A stretch of 64,000 nt of DNA from SXOA01 sp046593355 (lineage in GTDB: Bacteria; Planctomycetota; Planctomycetia; Pirellulales; Pirellulaceae), in contig JBKJNY010000212.1 in assembly GCA_046593355.1 (NCBI GenBank), forward strand, positions 34,372-98,371, read 5' to 3'. The notes under the pieces were generated by a model that was not told the DNA's origin, did no database searches, and worked only from the letters and a program-made list of their open reading frames with translations. This document shows, one piece after another, positions 34,163 to 41,440 of the stretch. Within the stretch, counting starts at the first letter, position 1. Every line of letters begins with the position of its first letter. A program made the position numbers and the translations under genes.

Positions 34163-34288
34163 AAGGTAGGCCGTCACTCCGTGACGTGCCGGGAGTGATC
34201 ACTGCTCGTCGTGAAGAGGCCTTTCGTGAAACGTCCTCTCTTCGATGCCACGTCCGCTCCCGACCGTCTTGGAAAGACGGCCTACCTA
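34163..34288. repeat. Intergenic element with AGGTAGGCCGTC arms
   Basis: AAGGTAGGCCGTCACTCCGT on the left and AAGACGGCCTACCTA on the right form terminal inverted repeats around a variable middle with smaller hairpins (GTCACTCCGTGAC). The right end contains the stop codon of the ABC1 kinase gene. Confidence 0.7.
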
Positions 34289-36019
34289 CTTTGACTTCTT
34301 CTGATCCAAATGCCCGCTCTTGCCAATCGCCCAGATCAGCCGCAGGCCGACGAGAATGCTGGTGACGCAGCCCAGGATGCCAAGCACGGAGAGCTTCGGC
34401 AGCCAACCCTCGACATGCAGCCATTTGATGTCCGTCCAAAACAGCGTGTCGGGCGGGATCATCGGCTCGACTCTGTTCGACAGCATCCACGACGACCCCA
34501 AGAATAGCGCACTCGCCAACATCCCCAGCACCAGGCGGTTCACGCTCGGCCCCAAACCGCGGTGGTCCAGATGCACGTCGAACTTGCCGGCCTGGATCTG
34601 CTCCATGATCCGCGTGATGTGCTGCGGCACCACCTCGGCCAGGTGTTCCAGCTCCACCCACAAGCGGCGGATCTTCCTGATCTGCCTCGCGGGCGAGAGC
34701 CGCCGGAGCAGCATCTTTTTCTGGAAGGGCTGCATCACCTCCATCAGGCTGAACCGCGGCGAGAGCAGCTTCGTCGTCCCTTCCAGCGTCACCAGCACTT
34801 TGATCAGCAGGGCCACTTGCGGCGAAAGCATGATCCGAAAGCGGCGGATGATCTCGGTCATGTCCAGCAGCGCCCCGCTCAGGTCAAACTGATCCAGCGA
34901 CTGCGTGGAGTAGTTGCCCACGAAGTCGGCCATGTCGTTGGCCAGGGCCGATTCGTCCAGGTTCGCCGGCGTCTGGCCGATCCGCTTGATGATCCGCGTC
35001 AGCATCGGCACATCGTGCTGAACAATGGCCAGCAGCATTTCCTCGATATCTTCCCGCAGCCGCTCTTCAAGCCGTCCGACCATGCCGAAATCGATCAGCC
35101 CGATCACGTCGCCAGGCAGGATCAAGATGTTCCCCGGATGCGGGTCCGCGTGATAAAATCCGTGGACGAAGATCATCTGCAAGTACAGCTCCGCTCCACG
35201 GCGGGCGACTTCGCCCCGGTTGATGCCGGCAGCGTCGAGGACCAACGGATCGGAGATCGGCAGCCCGTCCACCATCGACATCGTCAAAACGCGGGCGGTG
35301 GAAAGGTCCGTATACGCTTGCGGGATGCAGACCGTCGCGTCATTCTGAAACAAAAGGTTGAACTGGTGCAGGTTCCGCTCCTCGCGGCCAAAATCCAGTT
35401 CCCGCCGCAGCGTGCGGGCCATTTCCGCCGAGTTCGCCTTGGGGCGGTAGGGCTGAAAATCCTCGAACTGCTCCGCGAGCTGGGCGAGATTGGCCAGGAC
35501 TTCCAAATCCTCGTTGACCTTGCTCTCGATGTTGGCGTGCTGCACTTTTACGACAACTCGCTCGCCGGTCTTGAGCCGGGCCTTGTGTACCTGGCCGATG
35601 GAAGCCGACGCGATTGGCACCAGGTCAAAATCGTCGTACAGCTCTTCGATCGGTTGGCCAAGCTCCGTTTCCACTGTGAGCCGGACTTGCTCGGGCGTAT
35701 CCGCGGGCGTGGCCGATTGCAACTGCTTCAGCTCGGCTGCCAGTTCGACGCCGGCAACGTCGGGCCGCGTGCTGAGGAGCTGGCCGAGCTTGATAAACGT
35801 GGGGCCGAGCTCCGTGAGTGCGAGGCGGATGCGGGCCTCGCGGGTGAGCACGACCGCCGCCACGTCCCCCTCCCCGTCCACCCCTTTGGGCAATTCCACG
35901 TTCGTCCGCCGCAGCCAGTCGGCCAGGCCGTACTTTCGCAGTACGGCAATGATTTCCCACGACCGCTTGACGTTGCGGAAGAAGTGGGGAATCGACCGGA
36001 TGTTACTCATGACGTTCAT
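34286..36019 (-). CDS. ABC1/UbiB (AarF)-family atypical kinase
   Basis: 577 residues. The family landmarks are the KxGQ motif FIKLGQLLSTRPDV, the Ala-rich loop ASASIGQVHKA replacing the usual P-loop, KVQH (active Lys), HADPHPGNILI and IDFGMVG. Two TM helices lie at the C-terminus (LVLGMLASALFLGSSWML, LSVLGILGCVTSILVGL). ABC1 proteins support ubiquinone or isoprenoid lipid metabolism in other bacteria; no ubi genes flank it here, so the lipid partner is unknown. ATG at 36019 or 36010. Confidence 0.93.
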   Translation of the reverse strand: MNVMSNIRSIPHFFRNVKRSWEIIAVLRKYGLADWLRRTNVELPKGVDGEGDVAAVVLTREARIRLALTELGPTFIKLGQLLSTRPDVAGVELAAELKQLQSATPADTPEQVRLTVETELGQPIEELYDDFDLVPIASASIGQVHKARLKTGERVVVKVQHANIESKVNEDLEVLANLAQLAEQFEDFQPYRPKANSAEMARTLRRELDFGREERNLHQFNLLFQNDATVCIPQAYTDLSTARVLTMSMVDGLPISDPLVLDAAGINRGEVARRGAELYLQMIFVHGFYHADPHPGNILILPGDVIGLIDFGMVGRLEERLREDIEEMLLAIVQHDVPMLTRIIKRIGQTPANLDESALANDMADFVGNYSTQSLDQFDLSGALLDMTEIIRRFRIMLSPQVALLIKVLVTLEGTTKLLSPRFSLMEVMQPFQKKMLLRRLSPARQIRKIRRLWVELEHLAEVVPQHITRIMEQIQAGKFDVHLDHRGLGPSVNRLVLGMLASALFLGSSWMLSNRVEPMIPPDTLFWTDIKWLHVEGWLPKLSVLGILGCVTSILVGLRLIWAIGKSGHLDQKKSK

Positions 36020-36029
36020 AATTGAATTC

Positions 36030-36086
36030 TAGTAGCCTGCACACTCCGTGTGCAGGCATGTCCGCTCACGGAGTGAGCGGACTACT
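36030..36086. repeat. Palindromic element, family R3
   Basis: TAGTAGCCTGCACACTCCGTG with a small hairpin, then CCGCTCACGGAGTGAGCGG and ACTAC. Same layout as the copies at 4910, 54327 and 55561. Confidence 0.8.
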
Positions 36087-36113
36087 TTTTTCTCTTCCGC
36101 TGCCACTCCGAAA

Positions 36114-36184
36114 GGGGTCGGGAGTCTTTGGCGTCAACGGTCATCCATCTTGTGAAGTCTATGACGCCAAAGACTCCCGACCCC
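36114..36184. repeat. R2 palindrome at the 3' end of mutM
   Basis: GGGGTCGGGAGTCTTTGGCG with complement CGCCAAAGACTCCCGACCCC. It abuts the TAG stop of mutM. On its far side lies a degenerate copy of the mutM 3' end (36087-36113), so the element appears to sit between direct repeats. Confidence 0.85.
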
Positions 36185-37027
36185 CTATTTCCGCTTCCGC
36201 TGGCACTCCGGGCAATAAAACGTCGCCCGCTGGGCCTGCACAATGCGGAGGATGGAGCCGCGGGAACAGGTGAGGCAGACATCGCCGGCCCGGTCGTAAA
36301 CCCGGTGGTGGTTCTGATAGCCGCCGGACTGGTTGAGGGCGTTGCGATAGGTGCCGTCGGAAAGCGTGGAGCCTTCGAGCTCAATGGCCAACTCCAACAC
36401 CTCCCGCATCCGGGCATGAATCTGTTCCCATTGCTCGTTCTTCAAAAGATCGCAGCGGCGGGCCGGATGGATGCCGCACAGGTGCAGAATTTCCGAGGCG
36501 TACAGATTGCCAACGCCGGCCAGCGCCCGCTGATCGAGTAGCGCCACCTTGATGGCCCGCTTGCTCCTTTCCATCCGCTCCCGCATCTCGACTGAAGTGA
36601 TGGTTAGAGCATCGGGGCCGACCTTGCTACCGCGCAGTTGCTCCTCAAACTGTTTGGCGGACAACAGCCGCACGCTGCCCAGACCGCGGCGGTCCCAGTA
36701 CCAGATCGACTTGAGCGGCCCTCCCTTCAAATCCAACCGGAACCGCAGGTGCTCCCGCGTCGGCGGATCCGCCACCAGCACCAGTCCCGTCATCCGCGGC
36801 TCAAAGACCAGTGCATCGCCACGTTCCAGGTGAATCACCACCCGCTTCCCCACCCGGCCGATGCTCTCAATCCTCTGGCCGACGATCCTCTTGTCGAGCG
36901 CTGCCGGTCCCGGCGAAACAGCAATCGGCCGCTTCGGGCACGGCACCCGCCCCGCCGCAGCAATCCTGCTCCCCACCGCCCGCAGAATCCCGCGGCGCAT
37001 GGTTTCGACTTCAGGCAGTTCGGGCAT
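36185..37027 (-). CDS. mutM: formamidopyrimidine-DNA glycosylase
   Basis: 280 residues; excises oxidised purines such as 8-oxoguanine and cleaves the abasic site. The N-terminus MPELPEVETMRRG supplies Pro2 (Schiff-base nucleophile) and Glu3. The H2TH region is DALTITSVEM...LAGVGNLYASEILH. The C-terminal zinc finger is CLTC...CPEC, with 17 residues between the inner pair and the conserved QRATFY. The last residues QRKRK are duplicated downstream of an R2 palindrome on the minus strand. It is divergent from the transposon at 37135. Confidence 0.94.
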   Translation of the reverse strand: MPELPEVETMRRGILRAVGSRIAAAGRVPCPKRPIAVSPGPAALDKRIVGQRIESIGRVGKRVVIHLERGDALVFEPRMTGLVLVADPPTREHLRFRLDLKGGPLKSIWYWDRRGLGSVRLLSAKQFEEQLRGSKVGPDALTITSVEMRERMERSKRAIKVALLDQRALAGVGNLYASEILHLCGIHPARRCDLLKNEQWEQIHARMREVLELAIELEGSTLSDGTYRNALNQSGGYQNHHRVYDRAGDVCLTCSRGSILRIVQAQRATFYCPECQRKRK

Positions 37028-37126
37028 CGTGAGGTCTCACTTTTTATTTGTGTTGGCTTACTTCCCGCCTCGATTTTCGCAACTCAGGGTATCGCCATAG
37101 GTTACAGGAACTCACCCCCCCGGGTT

Positions 37127-37158
37127 AAACAACACGGAACGTTATAGTTGACAGACCC
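37127..37158 (+). repeat. Left target duplication (AAACAACA) and left TIR
   Basis: AAACAACA at 37127-37134, then the left terminal inverted repeat CGGAACGTTATAG... to 37158. The TTGACA of the transposase promoter lies in its inner part. Confidence 0.88.
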
Positions 37159-37176
37159 AATATTTCTTGGTAGAAT
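37148..37176 (+). promoter_or_regulatory. Sigma-70-like promoter for transposase, partly in left TIR
   Basis: TTGACA at 37148-37153, a 17-base spacer, and TAGAAT at 37171-37176, close to the -35/-10 consensus. AAAAGGA at 37189-37195 precedes ATG 37203 by 7 bases. The -35 lies within the terminal repeat. Confidence 0.8.
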
Positions 37177-37202
37177 CCGAGCATACCCAAAAGGATTCAA
37201 CC

Positions 37203-38282
37203 ATGCCCACCCGCTACAAACCCAAGAATTCAGCCTATCTCAAGCAGCCCAAGTCCGGCAAGAAGGCCCCTCCTACCGGGACTGCCGCCGATCTAAACGC
37301 TATGACGATGGCCGCTTTGTTCACCGATGAGGACAAGGCCCGCGACTTCCTGGAATCGCAACTCTGGCCGGAAGGCCCCGTATGCCCCCATTGCGGCAGC
37401 GTGGAATCCTATCGCCTTACGGGGAAGCCTGAATCCAAGAACCCCGTTCCCAAGGGCACCTGCAAGTGCAAGCTCTGCCGCAAGAAGTTTACCGTGAAGG
37501 TCGGGACCATCTTTGAGGATTCTAAACTCCCCATCCGGTTCTGGCTCTATGTGGCCCACCTGATGACTTCCTCTAAGAAGGGTGTCAGCAGCCACCAGAT
37601 TGCACGGGAACTCGACATCACGGTTAAGAGCGCGTGGTTTATGACTCACCGCTTACGGGAAGCCATGCGGCAGGAACCAGTGGCCGGGATGCTGAAAGGC
37701 GAGGTAGAGGTAGATGAGGTCTATATTGGCGGCAAGCCCCGTCACACGACGATTCACGCCAAGGGCGGGAAGGTAATCAAGAGGGGGCGTGGCACCACTA
37801 AGCAGGCCGTGCTTGTTCTGGTGGAGCGGAATGGAGACGCAATCGCCACGCCCCTCTACAGCCCAAACTCCATTGAACTAAAGAAGCCGATCCGCGATTA
37901 CGTTGACCAGTGCAGCACGATTTTCACCGATGAGTTTGTCTCCTATAAGGGCATCGGCAACGAGTTCATTGGTGGGCATGAAACCGTGAACCACTCCGAC
38001 AAAGAGTACGTTCGCTATGAAGAAAACTACGCGGTTCACAACAATACCGCGGAGAGTTTCAACGCCCTTCTGAAGCGCGGCCACTACGGGATTTTTCACA
38101 GTCTGAGCAAGAAGCACATCGGCCGCTACTTGAATGAGTTCTCTTTCCGCTGGGGCCATCGGAACGCCACAGATGGCGAGCGGATGGTGAAGGCTCTGGA
38201 AGGGGCGGAAGGCAAGCGGCTGATGTACCGGCAGCCAGTCGGCAATCTTTCCGCTGGCCTTGTCACCGCGGAGGAGGTATAG
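37203..38282 (+). CDS. IS1595-family transposase (ISXO2-like)
   Basis: 359 residues from ATG at 37203. The N-terminal zinc ribbon is CPHCGS...CKLCRKKFTVKVG. The ISXO2-like DDE domain has VEVDEVYIGGKPRH (first Asp), TIFTDEFVSYKGI (second Asp) and HNNTAESFNALLKRGHYGIF (Asn/Glu), followed by the family C-terminus FSFRWGHRN. It moves DNA by cut-and-paste using the flanking terminal repeats. The frame is intact, with no premature stop. It is the first gene inside the transposon. Confidence 0.93.
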   Translation: MPTRYKPKNSAYLKQPKSGKKAPPTGTAADLNAMTMAALFTDEDKARDFLESQLWPEGPVCPHCGSVESYRLTGKPESKNPVPKGTCKCKLCRKKFTVKVGTIFEDSKLPIRFWLYVAHLMTSSKKGVSSHQIARELDITVKSAWFMTHRLREAMRQEPVAGMLKGEVEVDEVYIGGKPRHTTIHAKGGKVIKRGRGTTKQAVLVLVERNGDAIATPLYSPNSIELKKPIRDYVDQCSTIFTDEFVSYKGIGNEFIGGHETVNHSDKEYVRYEENYAVHNNTAESFNALLKRGHYGIFHSLSKKHIGRYLNEFSFRWGHRNATDGERMVKALEGAEGKRLMYRQPVGNLSAGLVTAEEV

Positions 38283-38291
38283 TAAGAAAAG

Positions 38292-38391
38292 TACGGCAGG
38301 CGGGATTTGCACCCGCACGGGGGTTATCCGCTCAACACGGCCACCCACCAGATTCCAAGCCTGGAGCGTCTGCTAATTTCGCCACTGCCGC
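38292..38391 (-). tRNA. Class II tRNA, leucine-like body with anticodon UGG
   Basis: 100 nt, no encoded CCA. Acceptor stem GCGGCAG pairs with CTGCCGT over 7 bp, discriminator A. D-arm GGCGAAATTAGCAGACGC is the tRNA-Leu type. Anticodon stem CCAGG/TCTGG holds a 7-base loop CTTGGAA, so the anticodon is UGG (proline CCN codons). T-stem GCGGG/CCCGC is perfect, but the loop is TGCAAAT, lacking the usual TTC. The variable arm is about 31 nt, with GGGT/ACCC and CCG/CGG pairings, far longer than usual. Body and discriminator suggest leucine charging. It may be functional, degenerate, or a tRNA-like RNA. Confidence 0.72.
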
Positions 38392-38431
38392 ACTGGTCCG
38401 CGGTTTTCCGCGGGCTCAAAAATCGGACCTC

Positions 38432-38475
38432 CCGCCCAGCCCCGGCTGGTGATCAATCAAACTGGGGCTGGGCGG
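38432..38475. terminator. Strong hairpin between passenger gene and tRNA
   Basis: CCGCCCAGCCCC (38432-38443) pairs with GGGGCTGGGCGG (38464-38475), a 12-bp stem with a 20-base loop. On the minus strand a T-run follows about 10 bases later (CGATTTTTG). It may end or pause transcription of the upstream passenger gene, or shape processing of the tRNA precursor. Confidence 0.55.
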
Positions 38476-38558
38476 TGTCTCTTATGTGTGGCGCGCTGCC
38501 GGGTTAGGTCCAATTGCACCCGTTGCGCTTACTGGCCTCCTCATTGGTTTCCTCCTTG

Positions 38559-39014
38559 CTAGGTCTTATGTTTCGGCTTCTCATCCGCCGATTCCTTCAG
38601 TCGGTATTGCACCGGGCCAAATTTTCCCGTTCGGTCCGCGCCGGGTAACGGTCGCCGCTCGAATAAATGGGTCATCCCTTTGCCTGAAACGACACCTTCT
38701 ACCTGCTTTACCGAGAGGCCCGTCAACTCGATTATGTCCCGGCTGGATACCCATTTTCCGCGGCAAACCGCACATACTTGCTCGCGGTTGGTTCCGGTTC
38801 GTTTGCGAACAGAGTCTGCTCCCCGAGCAGCCGCGCCTGCGGGCTGGCTACCTGCATCAGTTCCGGTCTGGCTTGCGTTTTTGTCGTAATGAACGTCGTG
38901 GGCGGGCACCAAGGTAAGAACATGCTGCGGGTAGTGCTTGCGAATGAGCGCAATAGCGTCTCGCAGCCGGTCCATGTCAGCCAGAACATCAGATTCCGAA
39001 AGTTTCTCGGTCAT
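38559..39014 (-). CDS. Transposon passenger: unrecognised protein with winged-helix-like C-terminus
   Basis: 151 residues. N-terminal helix ESDVLADMDRLRDAIALIRK, a Gly/Ala/Thr-rich linker, then CAVCRGKWVSSRDIIELTGL and SVKQVEGVVSGKG, which reads as a helix-turn-helix, ending FGPVQYRLKES like a winged-helix wing. A single CxxC is present. GGAGATAGG precedes ATG at 39014, and a promoter lies at 39039-39067. The tRNA is downstream on the same strand, so both could share a transcript. Possibly a DNA-binding regulator of the element; no family recognised. Confidence 0.6.
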   Translation of the reverse strand: MTEKLSESDVLADMDRLRDAIALIRKHYPQHVLTLVPAHDVHYDKNASQTGTDAGSQPAGAAARGADSVRKRTGTNREQVCAVCRGKWVSSRDIIELTGLSVKQVEGVVSGKGMTHLFERRPLPGADRTGKFGPVQYRLKESADEKPKHKT

Positions 39015-39038
39015 AGCCCTATCTCCATAGCTCTAGCC

Positions 39039-39067
39039 AATGTACGGCAGCTAGGGCTAGTGGTCAA
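39039..39067 (-). promoter_or_regulatory. Promoter for passenger gene 38559-39014 (and tRNA)
   Basis: On the minus strand TTGACC, a 17-base spacer and TACATT. The downstream start codon is 25 bases from the -10 box, and GGAGATAGG is in between. Confidence 0.7.
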
Positions 39068-39182
39068 TGGGCGTGGAAAAAACTAGGGCTTGCTCCCTAG
39101 CGTGGCAAGTCTAGCTGGACTAGGCCAAGTCCAGTTCCCCGCGACCAGTGCAAGTGTACAATGCCCCCACAGGAGTTCCGCC

Positions 39183-39350
39183 ATGCCCAAGGCCCCCACG
39201 AAAAAGCAGCCAAACCAACCATTCCCCCACGTACCCCTGCCGTTCGCTACGTTCGTGAAGGGGCTGCTACAGGTCGATCCGAAGAAGCTGCCGTCTAAGA
39301 AGGCCGCGAAGAAGGGGAAGGCGAATCGGAGCAATCAGGCCAAGGGGTGA
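39183..39350 (+). CDS. Transposon passenger: small basic Pro/Lys-rich protein
   Basis: 55 residues from ATG at 39183, with AGGAG at 39171-39175. Composition is Lys-rich with KKQPNQPFPHVPLPFATFVK then KKLPSKKAAKKGKANRSNQ. No known domain. It lies 4 bases before the next passenger gene, so they form an operon; the TACAAT at 39157-39162 may be the -10 box of their promoter. Confidence 0.6.
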   Translation: MPKAPTKKQPNQPFPHVPLPFATFVKGLLQVDPKKLPSKKAAKKGKANRSNQAKG

Positions 39351-39354
39351 CGAC

Positions 39355-39825
39355 GTGCGACTCAAAACCAAGGGACAGGAGGGCTTTGAGACCCAGTGCG
39401 TGGTAGCGGCGGCTTGCAAGCGTGCCAAAGGGGAAAAGACTGCGGCTCAGCTTGCTAGAGATCTTGAGGCCAAGGGCGTCAGCGTCAGCCCCTCCTACAT
39501 TGACGACGTGTGGCGACATATTCTCAAGAAAGTCAGGGACGCCAAGCCCGGCGCTCCGCTGTACAAGGCTAAGGACAAGCTCAGGAGGCTTAGGAGCGCG
39601 ACGGCGAGACAATGGGATTTAGACAACGAATTCCTTGGGTCAAAGCTGTGTTCTGAAGTGGACCGATTGATCGTCGTCGCCGAGAGAGGCAAGTGGGGCG
39701 ACGATAAAATAAACGCCAAGTGGAACAGCGTCACGGACAGCCACAAAGATGCTTCCGATGAAATGAAGCAAATGGCCAAGGATAAGCTGGCTGCGTTTCT
39801 GCGGTCACGCCAGCGACCAAAGTAG
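39355..39825 (+). CDS. Transposon passenger: unrecognised charged protein
   Basis: 156 residues from GTG at 39355. Helical and Lys-rich (CVVAAACKRAKGEKTAAQLA, RDLEAKGVSVSPSYIDDVWR, KVRDAKPGAPLYKAKDKLRR, HKDASDEMKQMAKDKLAAF). The first part could be an HTH-like helical bundle. No signal or membrane segment. It is the last gene before the right terminal repeat. Confidence 0.6.
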   Translation: MRLKTKGQEGFETQCVVAAACKRAKGEKTAAQLARDLEAKGVSVSPSYIDDVWRHILKKVRDAKPGAPLYKAKDKLRRLRSATARQWDLDNEFLGSKLCSEVDRLIVVAERGKWGDDKINAKWNSVTDSHKDASDEMKQMAKDKLAAFLRSRQRPK

Positions 39826-39869
39826 GTGGCTATCGCAAGTGCCAAGCCGATAACGACTTACGGATTTAT

Positions 39870-39901
39870 GGGTCCGATAAGTATAACGTTCCGAAACAAC
39901 A
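39870..39901 (-). repeat. Right TIR and target duplication (AAACAACA)
   Basis: The complement reads CGGAACGTTATACTTATCGG..., matching the left repeat at 20 of 24 positions. AAACAACA at 39894-39901 repeats the left flank exactly. Confidence 0.88.
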
Positions 39902-39914
39902 GCCCCCCCCGACC

Positions 39915-39972
39915 CGTTGGAGTTCCGCCTTTAGGCGGCTTTCAAAGACCGCCTGAAGGCGGGACTCCAACG
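39915..39972. repeat. Inverted repeat R12 (CGTTGGAGTTCCGCC)
   Basis: CGTTGGAGTTCCGCCTTTAG with complement CTGAAGGCGGGACTCCAACG. A half copy lies at 44146-44172. Confidence 0.75.
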
Positions 39973-39997
39973 GACAAAAATCCAGTCGCTGCGTACC

Positions 39998-40083
39998 TGT
40001 TGCGAAACTCCACCAGTTTCGCAACGCGCCCTCGGGGTAAATCGGGGGGGATCTGTTGCGAAACTCGCTCCCTTTCGCAACAG
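39998..40083. repeat. GTTGCGAAACT inverted elements
   Basis: CTGTTGCGAAACTC occurs twice, each followed by a TTTCGCAAC arm, giving two consecutive hairpins. Confidence 0.7.
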
Positions 40084-40168
40084 CAAGTCCTCAGGTGCCA
40101 ATCCGAATTCCATATATCTCAGGGCCACAATTCCGTCCTTTCGTTCTCGTTCCACGCTCCCACGAAAA

Positions 40169-40239
40169 GGGGTCGGGAGTCTTTGGCGTCTGCGGTTATT
40201 CTTTATTGTTAAGTCTATGACGCCAAAGACTCCCGACCC
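40169..40239. repeat. R2 palindrome nested in another repeat
   Basis: GGGGTCGGGAGTCTTTGGCG with complement arm. Flanks TCGTTCCACGCTCC (left) and GGAGCGTGG (right) look like the two arms of a different inverted repeat, so R2 seems to have entered it. Apart from these repeats, 39902-40526 holds no gene. Confidence 0.7.
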
Positions 40240-40372
40240 TCTTTCTCCTAAGCGTCACAGCCGTGCGTGACGACTCGGAGCGTGGTCACGACAACGAGCG
40301 TCAAATATCCAATTGTACACAAACACAGTTGGCACCGTCAAGCGTCTCCGTAGAAGATTTTGAATGATTATG

Positions 40373-40397
40373 TAACTCCTGACAGAAACGGGAGTTA
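40373..40397. other. Small hairpin TAACTCC/GGAGTTA
   Basis: TAACTCC pairs with GGAGTTA around an 11-base loop, upstream of the gene at 40527. A minor intergenic structure with no assigned role. Confidence 0.45.
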
Positions 40398-40526
40398 GTT
40401 ATGCGAATTGGCACGAAATCTCGCCGCGATTGTGCCCAGTCGGGGTTAGAATCCTACGTGTGGCCCCGCCGCCGACCGGCAAAGCTACAGAAAAAGTAGA
40501 ATGTCCTCGTCCTGAGCCGATTCCCC

Positions 40527-41051
40527 ATGAGCACTGAAAACTCCCGGAGCTGGAAAACGCGGGTGGTGGTCCCGCTCATCGTTCTGGCCGTCGCCATCGG
40601 CGTGGCTGGCTTGGTGTTTGGCGGAAAAACTCTCTTTCAATTCCTGGGCCGACCGGTTTCGCTGCCGCTCTGGTGTCTCGTCCTGCTGGCGCTGGGGCCG
40701 GTGGCATTCTTGGCCGGCGGCATCGCGTTGCTTTGGAGAATGGCACAAAAACCGGGCGAGATGGAACGGCGGCCGATCGTCGTCAAGGGGGTTCGCTGGC
40801 GGTGGTGGACGGAACATAACGGCAGTCTGCGGGTGGTCCCGTATTGTGAAGCCTGCGACCTGCAACTGCGCCCGCGAGAAGCCCCCGCTGGTCCCACCGA
40901 TGCTCCGCCGGGCTTCGTGCTGCATTGCAACAATTGCGGCCAGGAGACCATCCGTTTCCAAGGATCTCTCGACCATGCACCGCAGCTCGTCCTCGACTAT
41001 TTCATGCAGAACCTGCGCAAGGAATTCGAGCTGTCTCATCCTGGCTCCTGA
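40527..41051 (+). CDS. Small membrane protein with cytoplasmic zinc ribbon
   Basis: 174 residues. TM1 (VPLIVLAVAIGVAGLVFGG) and TM2 (LWCLVLLALGPVAFLAGGIA) are followed by a soluble part with YCEACDLQL and LHCNNCGQET, two CxxC pairs forming a probable zinc ribbon. No family recognised. It stands alone between the repeats and the antitoxin gene, convergent with the latter. Confidence 0.65.
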   Translation: MSTENSRSWKTRVVVPLIVLAVAIGVAGLVFGGKTLFQFLGRPVSLPLWCLVLLALGPVAFLAGGIALLWRMAQKPGEMERRPIVVKGVRWRWWTEHNGSLRVVPYCEACDLQLRPREAPAGPTDAPPGFVLHCNNCGQETIRFQGSLDHAPQLVLDYFMQNLRKEFELSHPGS

Positions 41052-41065
41052 TACGTGCTCCCTGT

Positions 41066-41440
41066 TTATCGCCGCTGCTTGCCACGTCGGGAGGCCGCTG
41101 CTTTGTGGGGCTCAGCACCGGACCTCGCTGGCTTGCGGCTGACGAACTCGATTTTCAATTCGGCTCCCAGGGCCGCTGCGATTCTCGCAAGCATGGTCAG
41201 CGAATGGCCGCTGTAATCGGCGTCTTCCAGGCGGGCGATGACCGATTGATGGGTGTCCGCCATTTCCGCCAGTTCCTTTTGAGTCAGGCCAGCCTTGCTG
41301 CGCTGTTCATAGAGGAGGGCTCCGATGGAGAAATGGAGCAATTCCTGCTCAACATCCGCCCGGAGCTTGGAGCCCCCCGCCAGCCGGCGCTGGATCACTT
41401 TCGCAAAGTCTTTGGTTTTGGTCATGGTTCTAGACTTCAA
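41066..41440 (-). CDS. XRE-family antitoxin (HigA-like)
   Basis: 124 residues from ATG at 41440 (ATG at 41425 also possible). Helix-turn-helix: GLTQKELAEMADTHQSVIAR and DYSGHSLTMLARIAAALGAE. Type II antitoxin/HTH-regulator architecture. It overlaps the 3' end of the toxin-like gene at 41430 by 11 bases, the toxin-first order of higBA. Likely binds its own promoter. The partner toxin gene is damaged (next entry). Confidence 0.88.
   Translation of the reverse strand: MKSRTMTKTKDFAKVIQRRLAGGSKLRADVEQELLHFSIGALLYEQRSKAGLTQKELAEMADTHQSVIARLEDADYSGHSLTMLARIAAALGAELKIEFVSRKPARSGAEPHKAAASRRGKQRR

Larger units (their letters stand above)
37135..39893 (+). mobile_element. IS1595-type transposon with passenger genes and a tRNA
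   Basis: 2759 bases bounded by 24-base imperfect terminal inverted repeats (37135-37158 and 39870-39893; 20 of 24 positions match; the outer 12, CGGAACGTTATA, are identical) and a perfect 8-bp target duplication AAACAACA (37127-37134 and 39894-39901). 8-bp duplications fit IS1595-family transposition. Contents in order: transposase (+), tRNA (-), gene 38559-39014 (-), and a two-gene operon 39183-39825 (+). The terminal repeats, target duplication and intact transposase indicate a complete, possibly active element. Confidence 0.9.

Noticed and set aside
37167..37202. TTG at 37167 as the transposase start
   Set aside because: It lies within the -35 to -10 region of a good promoter; ATG at 37203 has AAAAGGA 7 bases upstream.
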